From the NCBI GenBank assembly GCA_040380855.1, contig JBEIIG010000007.1, positions 24,935 to 88,934 on the forward strand: a DNA stretch of 64,000 bases. Reading direction: 5' to 3'. Made by a program: the position numbers and the translations under genes. The DNA comes from VFMC01 sp040380855 (GTDB lineage Bacteria > Actinomycetota > Acidimicrobiia > Acidimicrobiales > Ilumatobacteraceae). The notes under the pieces were generated by a model, which searched no databases, was not told the origin of the DNA, and saw nothing but the letters and a program-made list of their open reading frames with translations. Below, piece by piece: positions 34,919 to 44,113 of this stretch (the stretch's first letter is position 1; the number at the start of each line of letters is the position of its first letter).

Positions 34919-35334
34919 CAGGCCACCGCTGCCCGCGTCGGCGTACCAGCCACCACCCGCAGCACGACGAGCGCCTCGACCGCGGCGCCGTCGACGTATC
35001 GATCGAGATGCTGTTCGGCATGATGGCCACACTGTTCGTGGTGCTCGTCGTGTTCGAGGCGGGTGCCTACTGGCACGCCCACAACGTGCTCGACGATGCA
35101 GCCTCCGACGGCGCTCGCGTCGCCGCGGCCTACGACGGTTCGTGTGCAGCAGGTATCGAGGCAGCCCGCGCCGCGGTCGCGCGTCAGGCCGGCTCGTGGG
35201 CAGGCTCACTCGACATCACGTGCACCGAGGGACGGTCCGTCACCGTCACCGTCGCTGCCGACACACCCGGCGTGATCGGCACCACGATCGGCTGGCGCGC
35301 CCGGGTCGCGGTGTCGACGCCGAAGGAGCGCTGA
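34915..35334 (+). CDS. tadE: TadE-like minor pilin
   Basis: A 139-residue protein starting at a GTG that overlaps the previous stop. A basic N-terminus ends DRGAVDVSIEML, then a hydrophobic helix FGMMATLFVVLVVFEAGAYWHAHNVLDDAASDGARVAA, typical of the TadE family. The remainder is extracytoplasmic with two Cys. TadE/TadF are pseudopilins processed by TadV and needed for pilus assembly. Confidence 0.8.
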   Translation: MTGHRCPRRRTSHHPQHDERLDRGAVDVSIEMLFGMMATLFVVLVVFEAGAYWHAHNVLDDAASDGARVAAAYDGSCAAGIEAARAAVARQAGSWAGSLDITCTEGRSVTVTVAADTPGVIGTTIGWRARVAVSTPKER

Positions 35335-35340
35335 CGGGCC

Positions 35341-35760
35341 ATGACCCACCACCGTGATGCCGGCGTCGTCGCGCCGGTGGAGACGATGTACCTGCTCGTC
35401 TTTGCGATCGTGGTGACCGCACTCATCGCCTTCCTCGGTCGACTTCATGCAGCAGGCGTCGAGGTGAGCGCCGTGGCGCAGGCGGCGGCTCGCGCCGCGT
35501 CGATGGAGCCTTCGAGCGCAGCGGCCGTCACGGCGGCCGAACGCGCCGTCGTCGATTCGCCGTTGGCCACCCGTTGTGCCGGATCGCCTTCCACCGAGGT
35601 CGACTGGAGTCCATCACCCACCGGTACCTGGCAGGGAGGCTCGGTTCGTGTGCGGGTGGTCTGCACGGTCAGCAACGCCTCGCTGGCCGGTGGTCTCCTG
35701 CCGGGCACGCGCACCATCAGCGCGTCCGACAGCCAACCGATCGATCGGTACCAGCGGTGA
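35341..35760 (+). CDS. TadE/TadF-like minor pilin
   Basis: A 139-residue TadE-like protein. RDAGVVAPVETMYLLVFAIVVTALIAFLG is the pseudopilin helix, followed by AAGVEVSAVAQAAARAAS, which matches the TadE domain. The soluble C-terminal part has a Cys pair (RCAGS, RVVCTV) that could form a disulfide outside the cell. It lies 6 nt after the first TadE gene and overlaps the next by 4 nt. Confidence 0.78.
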   Translation: MTHHRDAGVVAPVETMYLLVFAIVVTALIAFLGRLHAAGVEVSAVAQAAARAASMEPSSAAAVTAAERAVVDSPLATRCAGSPSTEVDWSPSPTGTWQGGSVRVRVVCTVSNASLAGGLLPGTRTISASDSQPIDRYQR

Positions 35761-36185
35761 CCACCAGAGGTCCGCACCCCGAGCCGCGTGACCGCGACCG
35801 CGGTTCGTTGTCGGTCGTGATGGTGTTCCTCACCGTCATCGCCCTCGGTGCCGCCGGACTGGTGGTCGACGGTGGTCGCGCCCTCGCTGCACGGCGTCAC
35901 GCGGCCGGCACTGCCGAGGCAGCCGCCCGCTTCGCAATCGCGCGCCACTCGCTCTCCACCGGGTGGAACCCGGTGACGGCGAGCGAGATGGCACGATCGT
36001 TCGCGGAACGCTCCGGGGTCGACCGCTCCGACGTCGAGGTGGTGGCGCGGACCCGGCCCGACGGACGACCCGAGATCGTCGTCACCATCACCGAGCGCCG
36101 CACTGCGGTGATCGTCGCCCTCGGCGGCGTCGACACCATCACGGTTCGCGCCACCGGATCAGCCATCGCCGCCTATTCGCCCTGA
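35757..36185 (+). CDS. TadG-like/Flp-associated membrane protein
   Basis: A 142-residue protein starting at a GTG overlap. The N-terminal RDRGSLSVVMVFLTVIALGAAGLVVDGGRALAARR segment is the hallmark of the TadG N-terminal helix with the conserved VDGGR. No long von Willebrand domain follows, so it is a short form. It probably anchors or links the pilus in the envelope. Confidence 0.78.
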   Translation: MTTRGPHPEPRDRDRGSLSVVMVFLTVIALGAAGLVVDGGRALAARRHAAGTAEAAARFAIARHSLSTGWNPVTASEMARSFAERSGVDRSDVEVVARTRPDGRPEIVVTITERRTAVIVALGGVDTITVRATGSAIAAYSP

Positions 36186-36285
36186 CGACTGCGCCTGTTC
36201 CCGTCAACCGCTCATCGGCCCCTGCGCCCGCCACCCGCCATCACCTGGATCGACCCGACACCCCATCTGCTCCGGAGGGATCACC

Positions 36286-39200
36286 ATGACCCGACGATCG
36301 TCTCGACTGCTCTCATCACTCACCCGGCTCGGCGCCCTCGCCACACTCGGCGCCACCCTGGTCGGCGTGCCCTGGGCGGTGATCCATCTCATCGGTCTGC
36401 CACACCCCGGCTCATGGTCGTTCGCTGCGGCGGGGCGGCTCGACGACCGGGTCGTCGCCGAGGTCGGGGCCAGTGTGTTCCTGCTGCTGTGGGCGTGGTT
36501 CGCGTCGACCGTGGTGGTCGAGGCCGTGCGGGTGGGTCGGGCCCTCGCCACCGGGCGGCGTCGACGCCGTGCTCATCCGACACAGTTGGCGGCGACGCTC
36601 GCTCCACTGCCGTCGACACCGACCGGATGGGTTCGTCGCCTGGTGCGTGTGGCACTGGTCTCGAGCATCGCTGTCACGGCATCGGGAGGTGCCCGCTGGC
36701 TCGGTGCCGCAGCAGCCTCCGATACGGCGCGCATCGAATGGCGCCTACCGGAGGCGACTGCGCCTCACCGGGCAATTGCCGCCGACGGCGTCGATCGGCC
36801 CGACGCTATGACTCCCGCTGCCGGCACCGGAGCGACCACGCTCGTGGCCGACGGACGGTCCACCCCGTACTCGCTCGCCGTGGCACTGGGCGACACCGCA
36901 CTGCGCGAGGAGATCATCGCGCTCAACCTCGGATCGCCGACACCAGATGGTGGCACCTGGACCGGAGGGGTGTTCCCCGAGGGCATGGCGGTGGTCGTTC
37001 CCGACGGTGGCGTGGTCGCGACACCGGTCGGCGTGGTCGACACCTGGGCGGTCCACGACGTGGTGGCGGGCGATTCCGTCTACGGCATCGTCGAAGCGCT
37101 CTGCGACGACGACCTCGCGTGTGTCGGCGACGGTGTCGCAGCCGTGCTCGACCAGAACCTCGGCGACACCATGGTCGACGGCAGGGTGTTCGACGACCCG
37201 TCGTTGATCGTCGTCGGATGGTCGCTCGACGTGCCCACGATGGTGGGGACGACAGCCGACGTCGGCGCCGAGCCCGTCGCCGCCGAGGCCGTTGCTCCAC
37301 CTGTCGAGATCGTCGACGCGGAGACCGCCGCAGCCCCCATCATCCCGGCCGCTGTCGACATCGCACCGTCGACCGAGCCGACCGCTGCCCCGACTGCGGC
37401 CGACACGCCGCCGCCCACCGCTGCGCCCTCGCCCGTCGCGCCATCGAAGGAACCTGCACCGGTGGCCACGCTGGCGCCCACCTTCACGCGTGCGCCCATC
37501 ACCACCGGTCTCGGCGCAGCGGTGCTGCTGTGTGCGGGTGCGCTCGGTCTGATCGAGTCGCGTCGACGGCATCGGCTCAGGCGCTCGGGGCCCGGCACGC
37601 TGCCAGTCGCTCCCACGCCGCAGTCGGTCACCACCGAGCGTCTGCTGCGTGCACTCGATGCCACCGAACGAGCAGCGCGCCTCGATGTCTCCCTACGGTT
37701 CGTCGGCCATCATCTCGTCGGCAGCGGCCACCACGTGCTCGGCCTGCTCTGCGACGAGCAGGGAACGGTCACCGTGCTCCCCGACCGGCCGGCTCGGTGT
37801 CGGCCACCGGCCGAGATGGTGCAGGTCGACGAACGTCGTTGGCGGCTCGACGCAGCGGTCGCCACGGTCGACTTGAGCCAGCGCGCTCGGCTCGCCGGCC
37901 AACCGTGCCCGGCGCTGGCGCACCTGGGTCGCGCCACCGACCAGAGCACCGGTGCACCGCTCGGCGAACTGTTCGTCGATCTCGAAGCATTCGGTCTCGT
38001 CTGCATCGACGGACATCCATCCGATGTCGAGTCGGTGCTGACGGCACTCGCAGCGTCGCTCGCGGTGTCGCCCGTGGGTGAGACCGTCCGAGTGGTCACC
38101 GCCGGCCTCGACCCCACAGTGCACCTCGGCAACCTCGCCGCCGAGTCGGCCGAGTCGCTCGACGACGCGCTCGATCGCGCCGCCGTGGCGCTGGGGTCGA
38201 CCCCTACTGTCAGCGGCGGCCGACGCACCTTCGAGCTGCGTTCCCGGGGCTCCGGCGGCGAGGCGTGGGAACCCGTGGTGGTCCTCGCTCGGCTCGGCAC
38301 CACGGCCGACGACGAAGTGGCTGCAGTGGCAGCCCGCGGCGGGAGCGGCCTGGCTGTCGTCGTCGATCGAACGGTCGCCGGCGCCGGCCTCACGATGCGT
38401 GCCGCCTCCGACGGTTGGCACATCGAGGCGCTCGGTCTGACGGTGGTCGCAGCCGGCCTGGAACCCGAGCAGCTCCACGCCGTCCACGAACTGCTCGATG
38501 CGGCCGAACGCCCGCTCCCCATCGCACCGCTCCCCATCGCACTGCGCCCCGTCGCACCGCGCCCCGTCGACCCGGCTGCGGATCGGCCGCCGACCGACGA
38601 TGCAGCGCAGCCGCTTACGTCGTTCCACGAACCGAGCTGGGCGTTGATGGTGCGGCTGCTCGGGAGGGTCGCGGTGGTGACGAGCACCGGCGAACCGGTG
38701 TCGTTCGATCGAGGGAAATCGCTCGAACTCGTCGCCTGGCTGAGCGTTCACCGCGACCGCCCGACGCGCTCGGGCGCCCGGGCGGCGCTGTGGGAGATCG
38801 ACGTCCGCGACAACACCTTCGCCAACATCGTCAGCGATGCCCGCCGAACCCTCGCTCGGGCGGTTCCACCAGGTGATGGCGAGGAGTGGATCGAACGGAC
38901 CCTCACCGACCACCTGCCACTGCACCCCTTGGTGGTCACCGACGCAGCGTTGCTGCGCACCAGGCTCGACGCATCGCGGTGCCTTCCCCCGACGGAAGCG
39001 ATCGAGGTGTTGCGCCCCGGTGTCGCCGCCATCACCGACCTGCCCTTTGCCGGCACCGACTACCTGTGGCCCGATGCCGAGGGCAGTACGTCGGAGCTCA
39101 CCCTCCTCGCCACCACGGCGGCCACCGAACTGGCCCAGCACCACCTGGCCGTGGGCGACATCGACGGTGTGTTCTGGGCCACGGGTCAGGGGCTGCGCGT

Positions 39201-39381
39201 GCTGAGCGGACACGAGGAGTTGATCGCCCTGCGGATGCGGGCGTTCGCGCTGCGCGGCGACCTTGCCGGGGTGCGCCACGAATGGGAGATCTACGAACGG
39301 TCGTTGCACGCCGACACGTGGTCGCTCGGCGAGCCCTCACCGAAGCTGGTGGCGATCCGTCGCGAACTGCTGTCGCGCTGA
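36286..39381 (+). CDS. Membrane protein with LysM-like region and C-terminal BTAD regulator domain
   Basis: A 1031-residue protein ending the Tad operon. Two or three hydrophobic helices lie in residues 10-145. A LysM-like extracytoplasmic region (about 240-310, WAVHDVVAGDSVYGIVEALC) and a Pro/Ala/Thr linker (330-400) follow. A further membrane helix is at about 403-423 (ITTGLGAAVLLCAGALGLIES). The long cytosolic part ends in a bacterial transcriptional activator domain (BTAD, about 785-1031) with LVAWLSVHRDRPTRSGARAALWE and C-terminal TPR-like helices. Similar LysM/BTAD proteins occur beside Tad genes in actinobacteria. It could sense the wall or pilus and regulate transcription from the membrane. 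RBS GGAGGG precedes the ATG. Confidence 0.8.
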   Translation: MTRRSSRLLSSLTRLGALATLGATLVGVPWAVIHLIGLPHPGSWSFAAAGRLDDRVVAEVGASVFLLLWAWFASTVVVEAVRVGRALATGRRRRRAHPTQLAATLAPLPSTPTGWVRRLVRVALVSSIAVTASGGARWLGAAAASDTARIEWRLPEATAPHRAIAADGVDRPDAMTPAAGTGATTLVADGRSTPYSLAVALGDTALREEIIALNLGSPTPDGGTWTGGVFPEGMAVVVPDGGVVATPVGVVDTWAVHDVVAGDSVYGIVEALCDDDLACVGDGVAAVLDQNLGDTMVDGRVFDDPSLIVVGWSLDVPTMVGTTADVGAEPVAAEAVAPPVEIVDAETAAAPIIPAAVDIAPSTEPTAAPTAADTPPPTAAPSPVAPSKEPAPVATLAPTFTRAPITTGLGAAVLLCAGALGLIESRRRHRLRRSGPGTLPVAPTPQSVTTERLLRALDATERAARLDVSLRFVGHHLVGSGHHVLGLLCDEQGTVTVLPDRPARCRPPAEMVQVDERRWRLDAAVATVDLSQRARLAGQPCPALAHLGRATDQSTGAPLGELFVDLEAFGLVCIDGHPSDVESVLTALAASLAVSPVGETVRVVTAGLDPTVHLGNLAAESAESLDDALDRAAVALGSTPTVSGGRRTFELRSRGSGGEAWEPVVVLARLGTTADDEVAAVAARGGSGLAVVVDRTVAGAGLTMRAASDGWHIEALGLTVVAAGLEPEQLHAVHELLDAAERPLPIAPLPIALRPVAPRPVDPAADRPPTDDAAQPLTSFHEPSWALMVRLLGRVAVVTSTGEPVSFDRGKSLELVAWLSVHRDRPTRSGARAALWEIDVRDNTFANIVSDARRTLARAVPPGDGEEWIERTLTDHLPLHPLVVTDAALLRTRLDASRCLPPTEAIEVLRPGVAAITDLPFAGTDYLWPDAEGSTSELTLLATTAATELAQHHLAVGDIDGVFWATGQGLRVLSGHEELIALRMRAFALRGDLAGVRHEWEIYERSLHADTWSLGEPSPKLVAIRRELLSR

Positions 39382-39387
39382 CGGGCG

Positions 39388-39412
39388 CTGCCCGGATCAG
39401 GCGGCCGGGCAG
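39388..39412. terminator. Hairpin between convergent genes
   Basis: CTGCCCGG and CCGGGCAG (39388-39395 and 39405-39412) form an 8-bp stem with a 9-nt loop at the facing 3' ends of the BTAD gene and the next minus-strand gene. No T-tract is present. Confidence 0.5.
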
Positions 39413-40023
39413 GTGACGGCCGTGAGGCGCTGCACGTCGAGGTCGAACGTGCTGCTGGCGGTGTCGCCGAACGTGGCGATGAACTCGGTCAGGCTGCCGG
39501 TGTCGGTGTCGCAGTCGCGCTTCACCCGATCGGCACGCTTCACCGACCAGTCGTTGGCCAACAGCAACCGCTGGCCGTCCTGGAACTCGCGCACGGCCGG
39601 CAACTCGACGGTGTTGCGCGGGCCCATCGGGATGATCGAGAACCACAGCACCGACTCGCCCAGCAGATCGGCCGCCACCGCACAACTCGCCAACCGGTCG
39701 AGCGCGGCACAGCGGTTCTCACCCGGCGTGCCGGCAACGATCGTCATCGTGCGCACACCGTCGATGCTGATCACCATCGTCGCCGTGGTGCGGCCACCCA
39801 CGATCTGGAACCCGGGGTCGGCCTGCGCCGCGTACACCAGTGCGACGAGATCGATCTGCCGGCCGGTCTCGGGAACGGGGTAGCCGCCGTCGACGACCGA
39901 ACCCGGCACGACGGACTGCTCGGCAGCGGCGCCATCGTCGCGGAACACCAACCACAACCCGCCCGTCAGCACCAGCAGCGCGGCGATCGCCGCCCAGAAC
40001 TGCCAGGTGATGAACTGCCGCAC
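39397..40023 (-). CDS. Membrane-anchored protein of unknown function
   Basis: A 208-residue protein. One N-terminal hydrophobic helix (residues 8-27, FWAAIAALLVLTGGLWLVF) without a clear cleavage site suggests a membrane anchor with the rest outside. The exported part has Cys residues in NRCAALDRLASCAVAADLL, KRDCDTDT and a C-terminal TCPAA, which may form disulfides. I recognise no family. The GTG at 40023 is supported by a -10 TAGCCT 6 nt upstream. Confidence 0.65.
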   Translation of the reverse strand: MRQFITWQFWAAIAALLVLTGGLWLVFRDDGAAAEQSVVPGSVVDGGYPVPETGRQIDLVALVYAAQADPGFQIVGGRTTATMVISIDGVRTMTIVAGTPGENRCAALDRLASCAVAADLLGESVLWFSIIPMGPRNTVELPAVREFQDGQRLLLANDWSVKRADRVKRDCDTDTGSLTEFIATFGDTASSTFDLDVQRLTAVTCPAA

Positions 40024-40029
40024 GAGCCG

Positions 40030-40035
40030 AGGCTA
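40030..40035 (-). promoter_or_regulatory. -10 hexamer, leaderless-type
   Basis: TAGCCT on the minus strand, 6 nt before the GTG at 40023. Confidence 0.5.
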
Positions 40036-40091
40036 GTGGTGTCGCCCACACCCGCACCGTCGCGCCCCCGCACGGGTGGGTGCAACGAGGC

Positions 40092-41453
40092 TCAGCCGCG
40101 CATGGCCGCCACGGCGGCACGGGTGGCGGCCGCACCGATGCGGTCGATCACCTCGTCGGTGTGGCCGAGGCCCACGAACAACGCCTCGTACGCACCCGGC
40201 GCCAACGCCACCCCTTCGGCCAGCATGGCGTGGAAGAAGCGGGCGTACAGCGCCTCGTCGGTGGTCTTCGCCTCGGCGAAGTTCGTCGGCACGCTGTGCG
40301 CACCACCGGCCAACCCGTCGCCGAAGTACATGCCCACCAGCGTGCCCACCACCGGGAACTGCGCCGGCAACTCGGCGGCATCGCACGCCTCGGCCAACAC
40401 CGTGGCCAGTCGGCCCGCACGGTGGCGCAGCGTCGCGTACACGTCGTCGGTCAGCTCGCCCAGCGCCGCCAGGCCGGCCGCCGTGGCCAGCGGGTTGCCC
40501 GCCAGCGTGCCGGCGTGGAACACCGCGCCCAGCGGCGACAGCGTCTCCATCAGATCTTGCCTGCCGCCCACCGCACCGATGGGCAGGCCACCGCCGATGA
40601 CCTTGCCGAACGTGGTGAGGTCGGGCCGCACGCCGTACACACCCTGCGCACCGCCCGCACCGAGGCGGAACCCGGTGATCACCTCGTCGAACACCAGCAG
40701 TGCGCCCACACGGTCGCACTCGGCGCGCAGGCCCTCGAGGAAGCCGGGCAGCGGAGCGACGACACCCATGTTCGCCGCCACCGGTTCGACGAACACCGCC
40801 GCCACCCGCTCGTCGAGTTCGGGCACCACGTTGTGCGGCACCACCAGGGTGTTGGCCACCGCACTGGCGGGCACCCCGGCCGTGCCGGGCAGGCCGAGCG
40901 TGGCGACGCCGCTTCCACCTGCCGCCAACAGCGCATCGGTGGCACCGTGGAAGTTGCCGTGGAAGATGACGATGCGGTCGCGCCCGGTGAACCCGCGGGC
41001 CAGGCGCACGGCCGTGCTGGTGGCCTCGGTCCCGCTGTTCATCAGCCGCACCCGCTCACAACTGGGCACGCGCTCGCGGATGGCCTCGGCCAACTTCATC
41101 TCGCGCGGTGTGGGCGCCCCGTACGCCGTGCCGCCCGCTGCCGCCGTGCCGATCGCTGCGGTGACCGCAGGATGGGCATGGCCGAGGATGACGGCGCCGT
41201 AGCTCTGCACCAGATCGACGTACTGCGTGCCCTCCACGTCGTACACGTACGGACCCTCGGCCCGAGCCACCACGTAGGGCGTGCCGCCGACAGCTTTGAA
41301 CGCACGGATGCTCGAGTTCACGCCACCGGGGATGGCACGAGTGGAGCGCTCGAACACATCGGCGTTCGACGCCATACCGGCACCGGTGCACACCGCCGGC
41401 GCGCACCCTGCCGCACGACAACGATCGGGGTCGCAGAAGGGGATGGTGGTCAT
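40092..41453 (-). CDS. hemL: Glutamate-1-semialdehyde 2,1-aminomutase with Cys-rich N-terminal extension
   Basis: A 453-residue PLP enzyme that makes 5-aminolevulinate from glutamate-1-semialdehyde in the C5 tetrapyrrole route. Family core features are FERSTRAIPGGVNSSIRAF, LMNSGTEATSTAVRLAR, FHGNFHGATDALL, LVFDEVITGFR and the PLP lysine in TTFGKVIGGGLPIGA. The ATG at 41453 overlaps the hemB stop and has GGAAGG 7-12 nt upstream. It adds about 26 residues before the usual start (MASNADVF at 41375). That extension holds four Cys at 7, 12, 17 and 22, an exact five-residue spacing. Confidence 0.93.
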   Translation of the reverse strand: MTTIPFCDPDRCRAAGCAPAVCTGAGMASNADVFERSTRAIPGGVNSSIRAFKAVGGTPYVVARAEGPYVYDVEGTQYVDLVQSYGAVILGHAHPAVTAAIGTAAAGGTAYGAPTPREMKLAEAIRERVPSCERVRLMNSGTEATSTAVRLARGFTGRDRIVIFHGNFHGATDALLAAGGSGVATLGLPGTAGVPASAVANTLVVPHNVVPELDERVAAVFVEPVAANMGVVAPLPGFLEGLRAECDRVGALLVFDEVITGFRLGAGGAQGVYGVRPDLTTFGKVIGGGLPIGAVGGRQDLMETLSPLGAVFHAGTLAGNPLATAAGLAALGELTDDVYATLRHRAGRLATVLAEACDAAELPAQFPVVGTLVGMYFGDGLAGGAHSVPTNFAEAKTTDEALYARFFHAMLAEGVALAPGAYEALFVGLGHTDEVIDRIGAAATRAAVAAMRG

Positions 41454-42475
41454 GCGAGGCCTTCCGCGAACCGCTCGGCGTACCACCGGGCGAAGTAGGT
41501 GAGGATGATGTCGGCACCGGCGCGACGGATGGCGGTGAGGTGCTCGGTGGCGACGACGTCGTGATCGATCCAGCCGTTGGCAGCAGCGGCTTTGATCATC
41601 GAGTACTCGCCGCTCACGTGGTAGGCGGCCACCGGCACATCCACCATCGCCTTCACCGCGGCGATCACATCGAGATAGGCGAGGGCCGGCTTCACCATCA
41701 CCATGTCGGCACCCTGGTCGAGGTCGGCCTGCACTTCGCGCAGCGCCTCACGCGCATTGCGCCAGTCCTGCTGATAGCCCTTGCGGTCGCCGCCACCGGC
41801 GATCTGCACCGCCACCGCCTCGCGGAACGGGCCGTACAGGCCGCTCGCGTACTTGGCCGAGTAGGCGAGGATCGGGATGTGGGTGAAGCCCTCGGCGTCG
41901 AGCGCGGCACGGATGACACCCACCTGGCCGTCCATCATCCCGCTGGGCGCCACCACGTGCGCACCGGCCCGGGCCTGAGCCACGGCGATACGCGCGTAGA
42001 TGTCGAGGGTGAGGTCGTTGTCGACCGAACCGTGGCCGTCGAGGATGCCGCAGTGCCCGTGATCGGTGTACTCGTCGACGCACAGATCGGCCATCACCAC
42101 GATGCGGTCGCCCACTGCCTCGCGCACATCGCGCAAGGCCACTTGCACGATCCCGTCGGGGTCGAACGATCCTGACCCTATGGGATCTTTGCTGGCGGGC
42201 ACCCCGAACAACATGAGCGCGCCCACGCCGAGATCGGCGAGCGCCCGCACCTCGTCGACAAGACTGGCGCGCGTGTGCTGCACCACACCTGGCAACGACA
42301 CGATCGGGTTCGCCACCTCGATGCCCTCGCGCACGAACAGCGGTGCCACCAGCTGGCGCGGATGCAGCCTCGTCTCGGCCACCAGCTCGCGCATCGCGGC
42401 CGTCGTGCGCAACCGTCGCGGCCGCTGCACCGGGAACGACCGGCCATCGGGCTGGAAACCTGCAGGAGTGTTCAC
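41450..42475 (-). CDS. hemB: Delta-aminolevulinic acid dehydratase (porphobilinogen synthase)
   Basis: A 341-residue enzyme joining two 5-aminolevulinate molecules to porphobilinogen. Schiff-base lysines are in AYSAKYASGLYGPFREA and VMVKPALAYLD. The metal site reads LCVDEYTDHGHCG: it keeps two of the three zinc cysteines but has Asp in the place of the middle one, a mixed form between zinc and magnesium types. The GTG at 42475 gives the family N-terminus (GRSFPVQRPRRLR) and has a -10 TACGAT 8 nt upstream. It is the first gene of a hemB-hemL operon. Confidence 0.95.
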   Translation of the reverse strand: MNTPAGFQPDGRSFPVQRPRRLRTTAAMRELVAETRLHPRQLVAPLFVREGIEVANPIVSLPGVVQHTRASLVDEVRALADLGVGALMLFGVPASKDPIGSGSFDPDGIVQVALRDVREAVGDRIVVMADLCVDEYTDHGHCGILDGHGSVDNDLTLDIYARIAVAQARAGAHVVAPSGMMDGQVGVIRAALDAEGFTHIPILAYSAKYASGLYGPFREAVAVQIAGGGDRKGYQQDWRNAREALREVQADLDQGADMVMVKPALAYLDVIAAVKAMVDVPVAAYHVSGEYSMIKAAAANGWIDHDVVATEHLTAIRRAGADIILTYFARWYAERFAEGLA

Positions 42476-42483
42476 GAGCGTGC

Positions 42484-42489
42484 ATCGTA
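42484..42489 (-). promoter_or_regulatory. -10 hexamer of hemB-hemL
   Basis: TACGAT on the minus strand, 8 nt before the GTG at 42475. Confidence 0.5.
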
Positions 42490-42514
42490 CGGCCCGTCGG
42501 CCGGGGTATGGCCA

Positions 42515-44044
42515 ATGAGCACGACCTTCGATCCGCCGTCGCCCACCCTGTCGCTCTACCAGCAGGCCGAGCGTGCTCGTTCGCTGGGGCACTACGCCAC
42601 GGCAGCCACGCTGTTCGAAGCCGCGGCCCTCGAAGCGAGCACGGTGAAGGAGCGCCTCCATTTCCAGATGCGGCGCGCCGCGTGCCTCTACAACCTCGGC
42701 GACGCCGTCGGCACCGAGGTCCTGACGCGCTCGGCGGCGAGCGAGGCACGGGTGGAGGGCCTGTCGGCCGAACTCGCCGATGCCCTTGCCCTGGCGGTGA
42801 AGGTGCGCCTCAGCGGCGACCGCTGCGCCGACACCGCCGACGAACTCGCCGAGGCCCTGCACGCCCTCTCGGCCGTGATCGACGACCCCGAGAACTACGT
42901 GGTCGTGCACAACGTCGCCGAGACCTTTCAGCACTGTGAACTGCCCTTCACGGCGATCGACCTGTACCGACAGGCACTGCGCCTCACCTCGACACCGCGG
43001 TCGACCGCGTACACACAGGCTTCGCTGGCCGCCGCACATCATCTGGCGATGAACCACGCCGCCGATCCGGCCGAAGCGATGCACCACCTGCACGAGGGCA
43101 TCTACGCCGCCACCGCAGCGCTCGAGCTCGGCGACGCCTGCGATGCCGCGGCCACCGCCACGGCACTCGCGCATCGCTCGTTGCTGTTCGCCCTGCTGGG
43201 CCACTATGAAGCCGCCCGAACCGACTCCGAGCGCGCCCTCGCACTCGCCAACCGGCTCGAGTTCGAAGACCTCGAGATCATCGCCTTCCTCGGCGGCGCG
43301 CTGGCATCGTGGCATCTCGATTCCGACCCGATCGCCATGGAATCAATGGCTCCGGTCACCCAGCGTGCCCGTCACCTGGGTGTCGAGACCTATCTGCTGG
43401 CCGTCGCACCCAAAGCAGTCGACGTGCTGTGGCAGCGAGGCGAGTACGAGAGCGCCCGCGCCGTGCTGAGCCTGCAGGTCGAACGGCTCCGCGTGGCGCT
43501 GGCCACCGAACGTGCCGCCCGCTGGCAGCACGTCCGCGTCGGGGTCGACCTGCGCCTCGCCGAAACGCGCAGTGAGACCGACCCGCTGACCGGCCTGCCG
43601 AACCGTCGCTACCTCGAACGCTGGCTGCCCGAAGCGCTGACCGCGCGGGCACCGGTGTGCGTGGCGCTGCTCGACCTCGACGGGTTCAAGCGGGTGAACG
43701 ACGATCTCGGCCACGATGCCGGCGACCGCCTGCTGTCGGAACTCGGCACCGTGCTGCAGCGCGTCTGTCGTCGCGGCGATGCGGTGGTGCGCCTCGGCGG
43801 CGACGAGTTCGTGATCGGCCTGTGCGAGACCTCACCCGGCGACTCGCGCCCCATCCTCGAGCGGCTGCGCCAGATCATCGCCACACGGCGCTGGCACGGC
43901 TTGCCCGACTCGGTGCGGGTCGCCGCCTCGATCGGTGCCGTCACCGCCTGTGGACCCATGGCTGTCGACACGGTCTTGATGCAGGCCGACCATGCGCTGC
44001 TCGACGCCAAGCAGTCGGGCCGCAACCGCATCGTCTACCGGTGA
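42515..44044 (+). CDS. Diguanylate cyclase with N-terminal TPR-like domain
   Basis: A 509-residue soluble protein that should make cyclic-di-GMP from two GTP. Residues 1-360 are helical TPR-like repeats (such as YQQAERARSLGHYATAATLFEAAAL and FTAIDLYRQALRLTSTP). The GGDEF domain starts near 355 with SETDPLTGLPNRRYLERW, has LLDLDGFKRVNDDLGHDAGD (GTP/Mg site) and an intact GGDEF at 428-432. An inhibitory I-site RRGD at 419-422 lies exactly five residues before it, so product inhibition is expected. There is no membrane segment; the TPR part probably binds a partner that sets activity. It is divergent from hemB. Confidence 0.92.
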   Translation: MSTTFDPPSPTLSLYQQAERARSLGHYATAATLFEAAALEASTVKERLHFQMRRAACLYNLGDAVGTEVLTRSAASEARVEGLSAELADALALAVKVRLSGDRCADTADELAEALHALSAVIDDPENYVVVHNVAETFQHCELPFTAIDLYRQALRLTSTPRSTAYTQASLAAAHHLAMNHAADPAEAMHHLHEGIYAATAALELGDACDAAATATALAHRSLLFALLGHYEAARTDSERALALANRLEFEDLEIIAFLGGALASWHLDSDPIAMESMAPVTQRARHLGVETYLLAVAPKAVDVLWQRGEYESARAVLSLQVERLRVALATERAARWQHVRVGVDLRLAETRSETDPLTGLPNRRYLERWLPEALTARAPVCVALLDLDGFKRVNDDLGHDAGDRLLSELGTVLQRVCRRGDAVVRLGGDEFVIGLCETSPGDSRPILERLRQIIATRRWHGLPDSVRVAASIGAVTACGPMAVDTVLMQADHALLDAKQSGRNRIVYR

Positions 44045-44100
44045 GCACCGTGCGCCGCTCCACCCATCTGTCACGCGCCACGCACGTGGTGCCGCACCGA

Positions 44101-44106
44101 TAGCGT
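44101..44106 (+). promoter_or_regulatory. -10 hexamer, leaderless-type
   Basis: TAGCGT, 7 nt before the GTG at 44114. Confidence 0.5.
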
Positions 44107-44113
44107 TCCGCAC

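Noticed and set aside
31188..36185. Long minus-strand frames across the Tad operon
   Set aside because: High-GC shadow frames with Arg/Ser-rich, low-complexity products; the plus-strand genes have clear families and tight overlaps.
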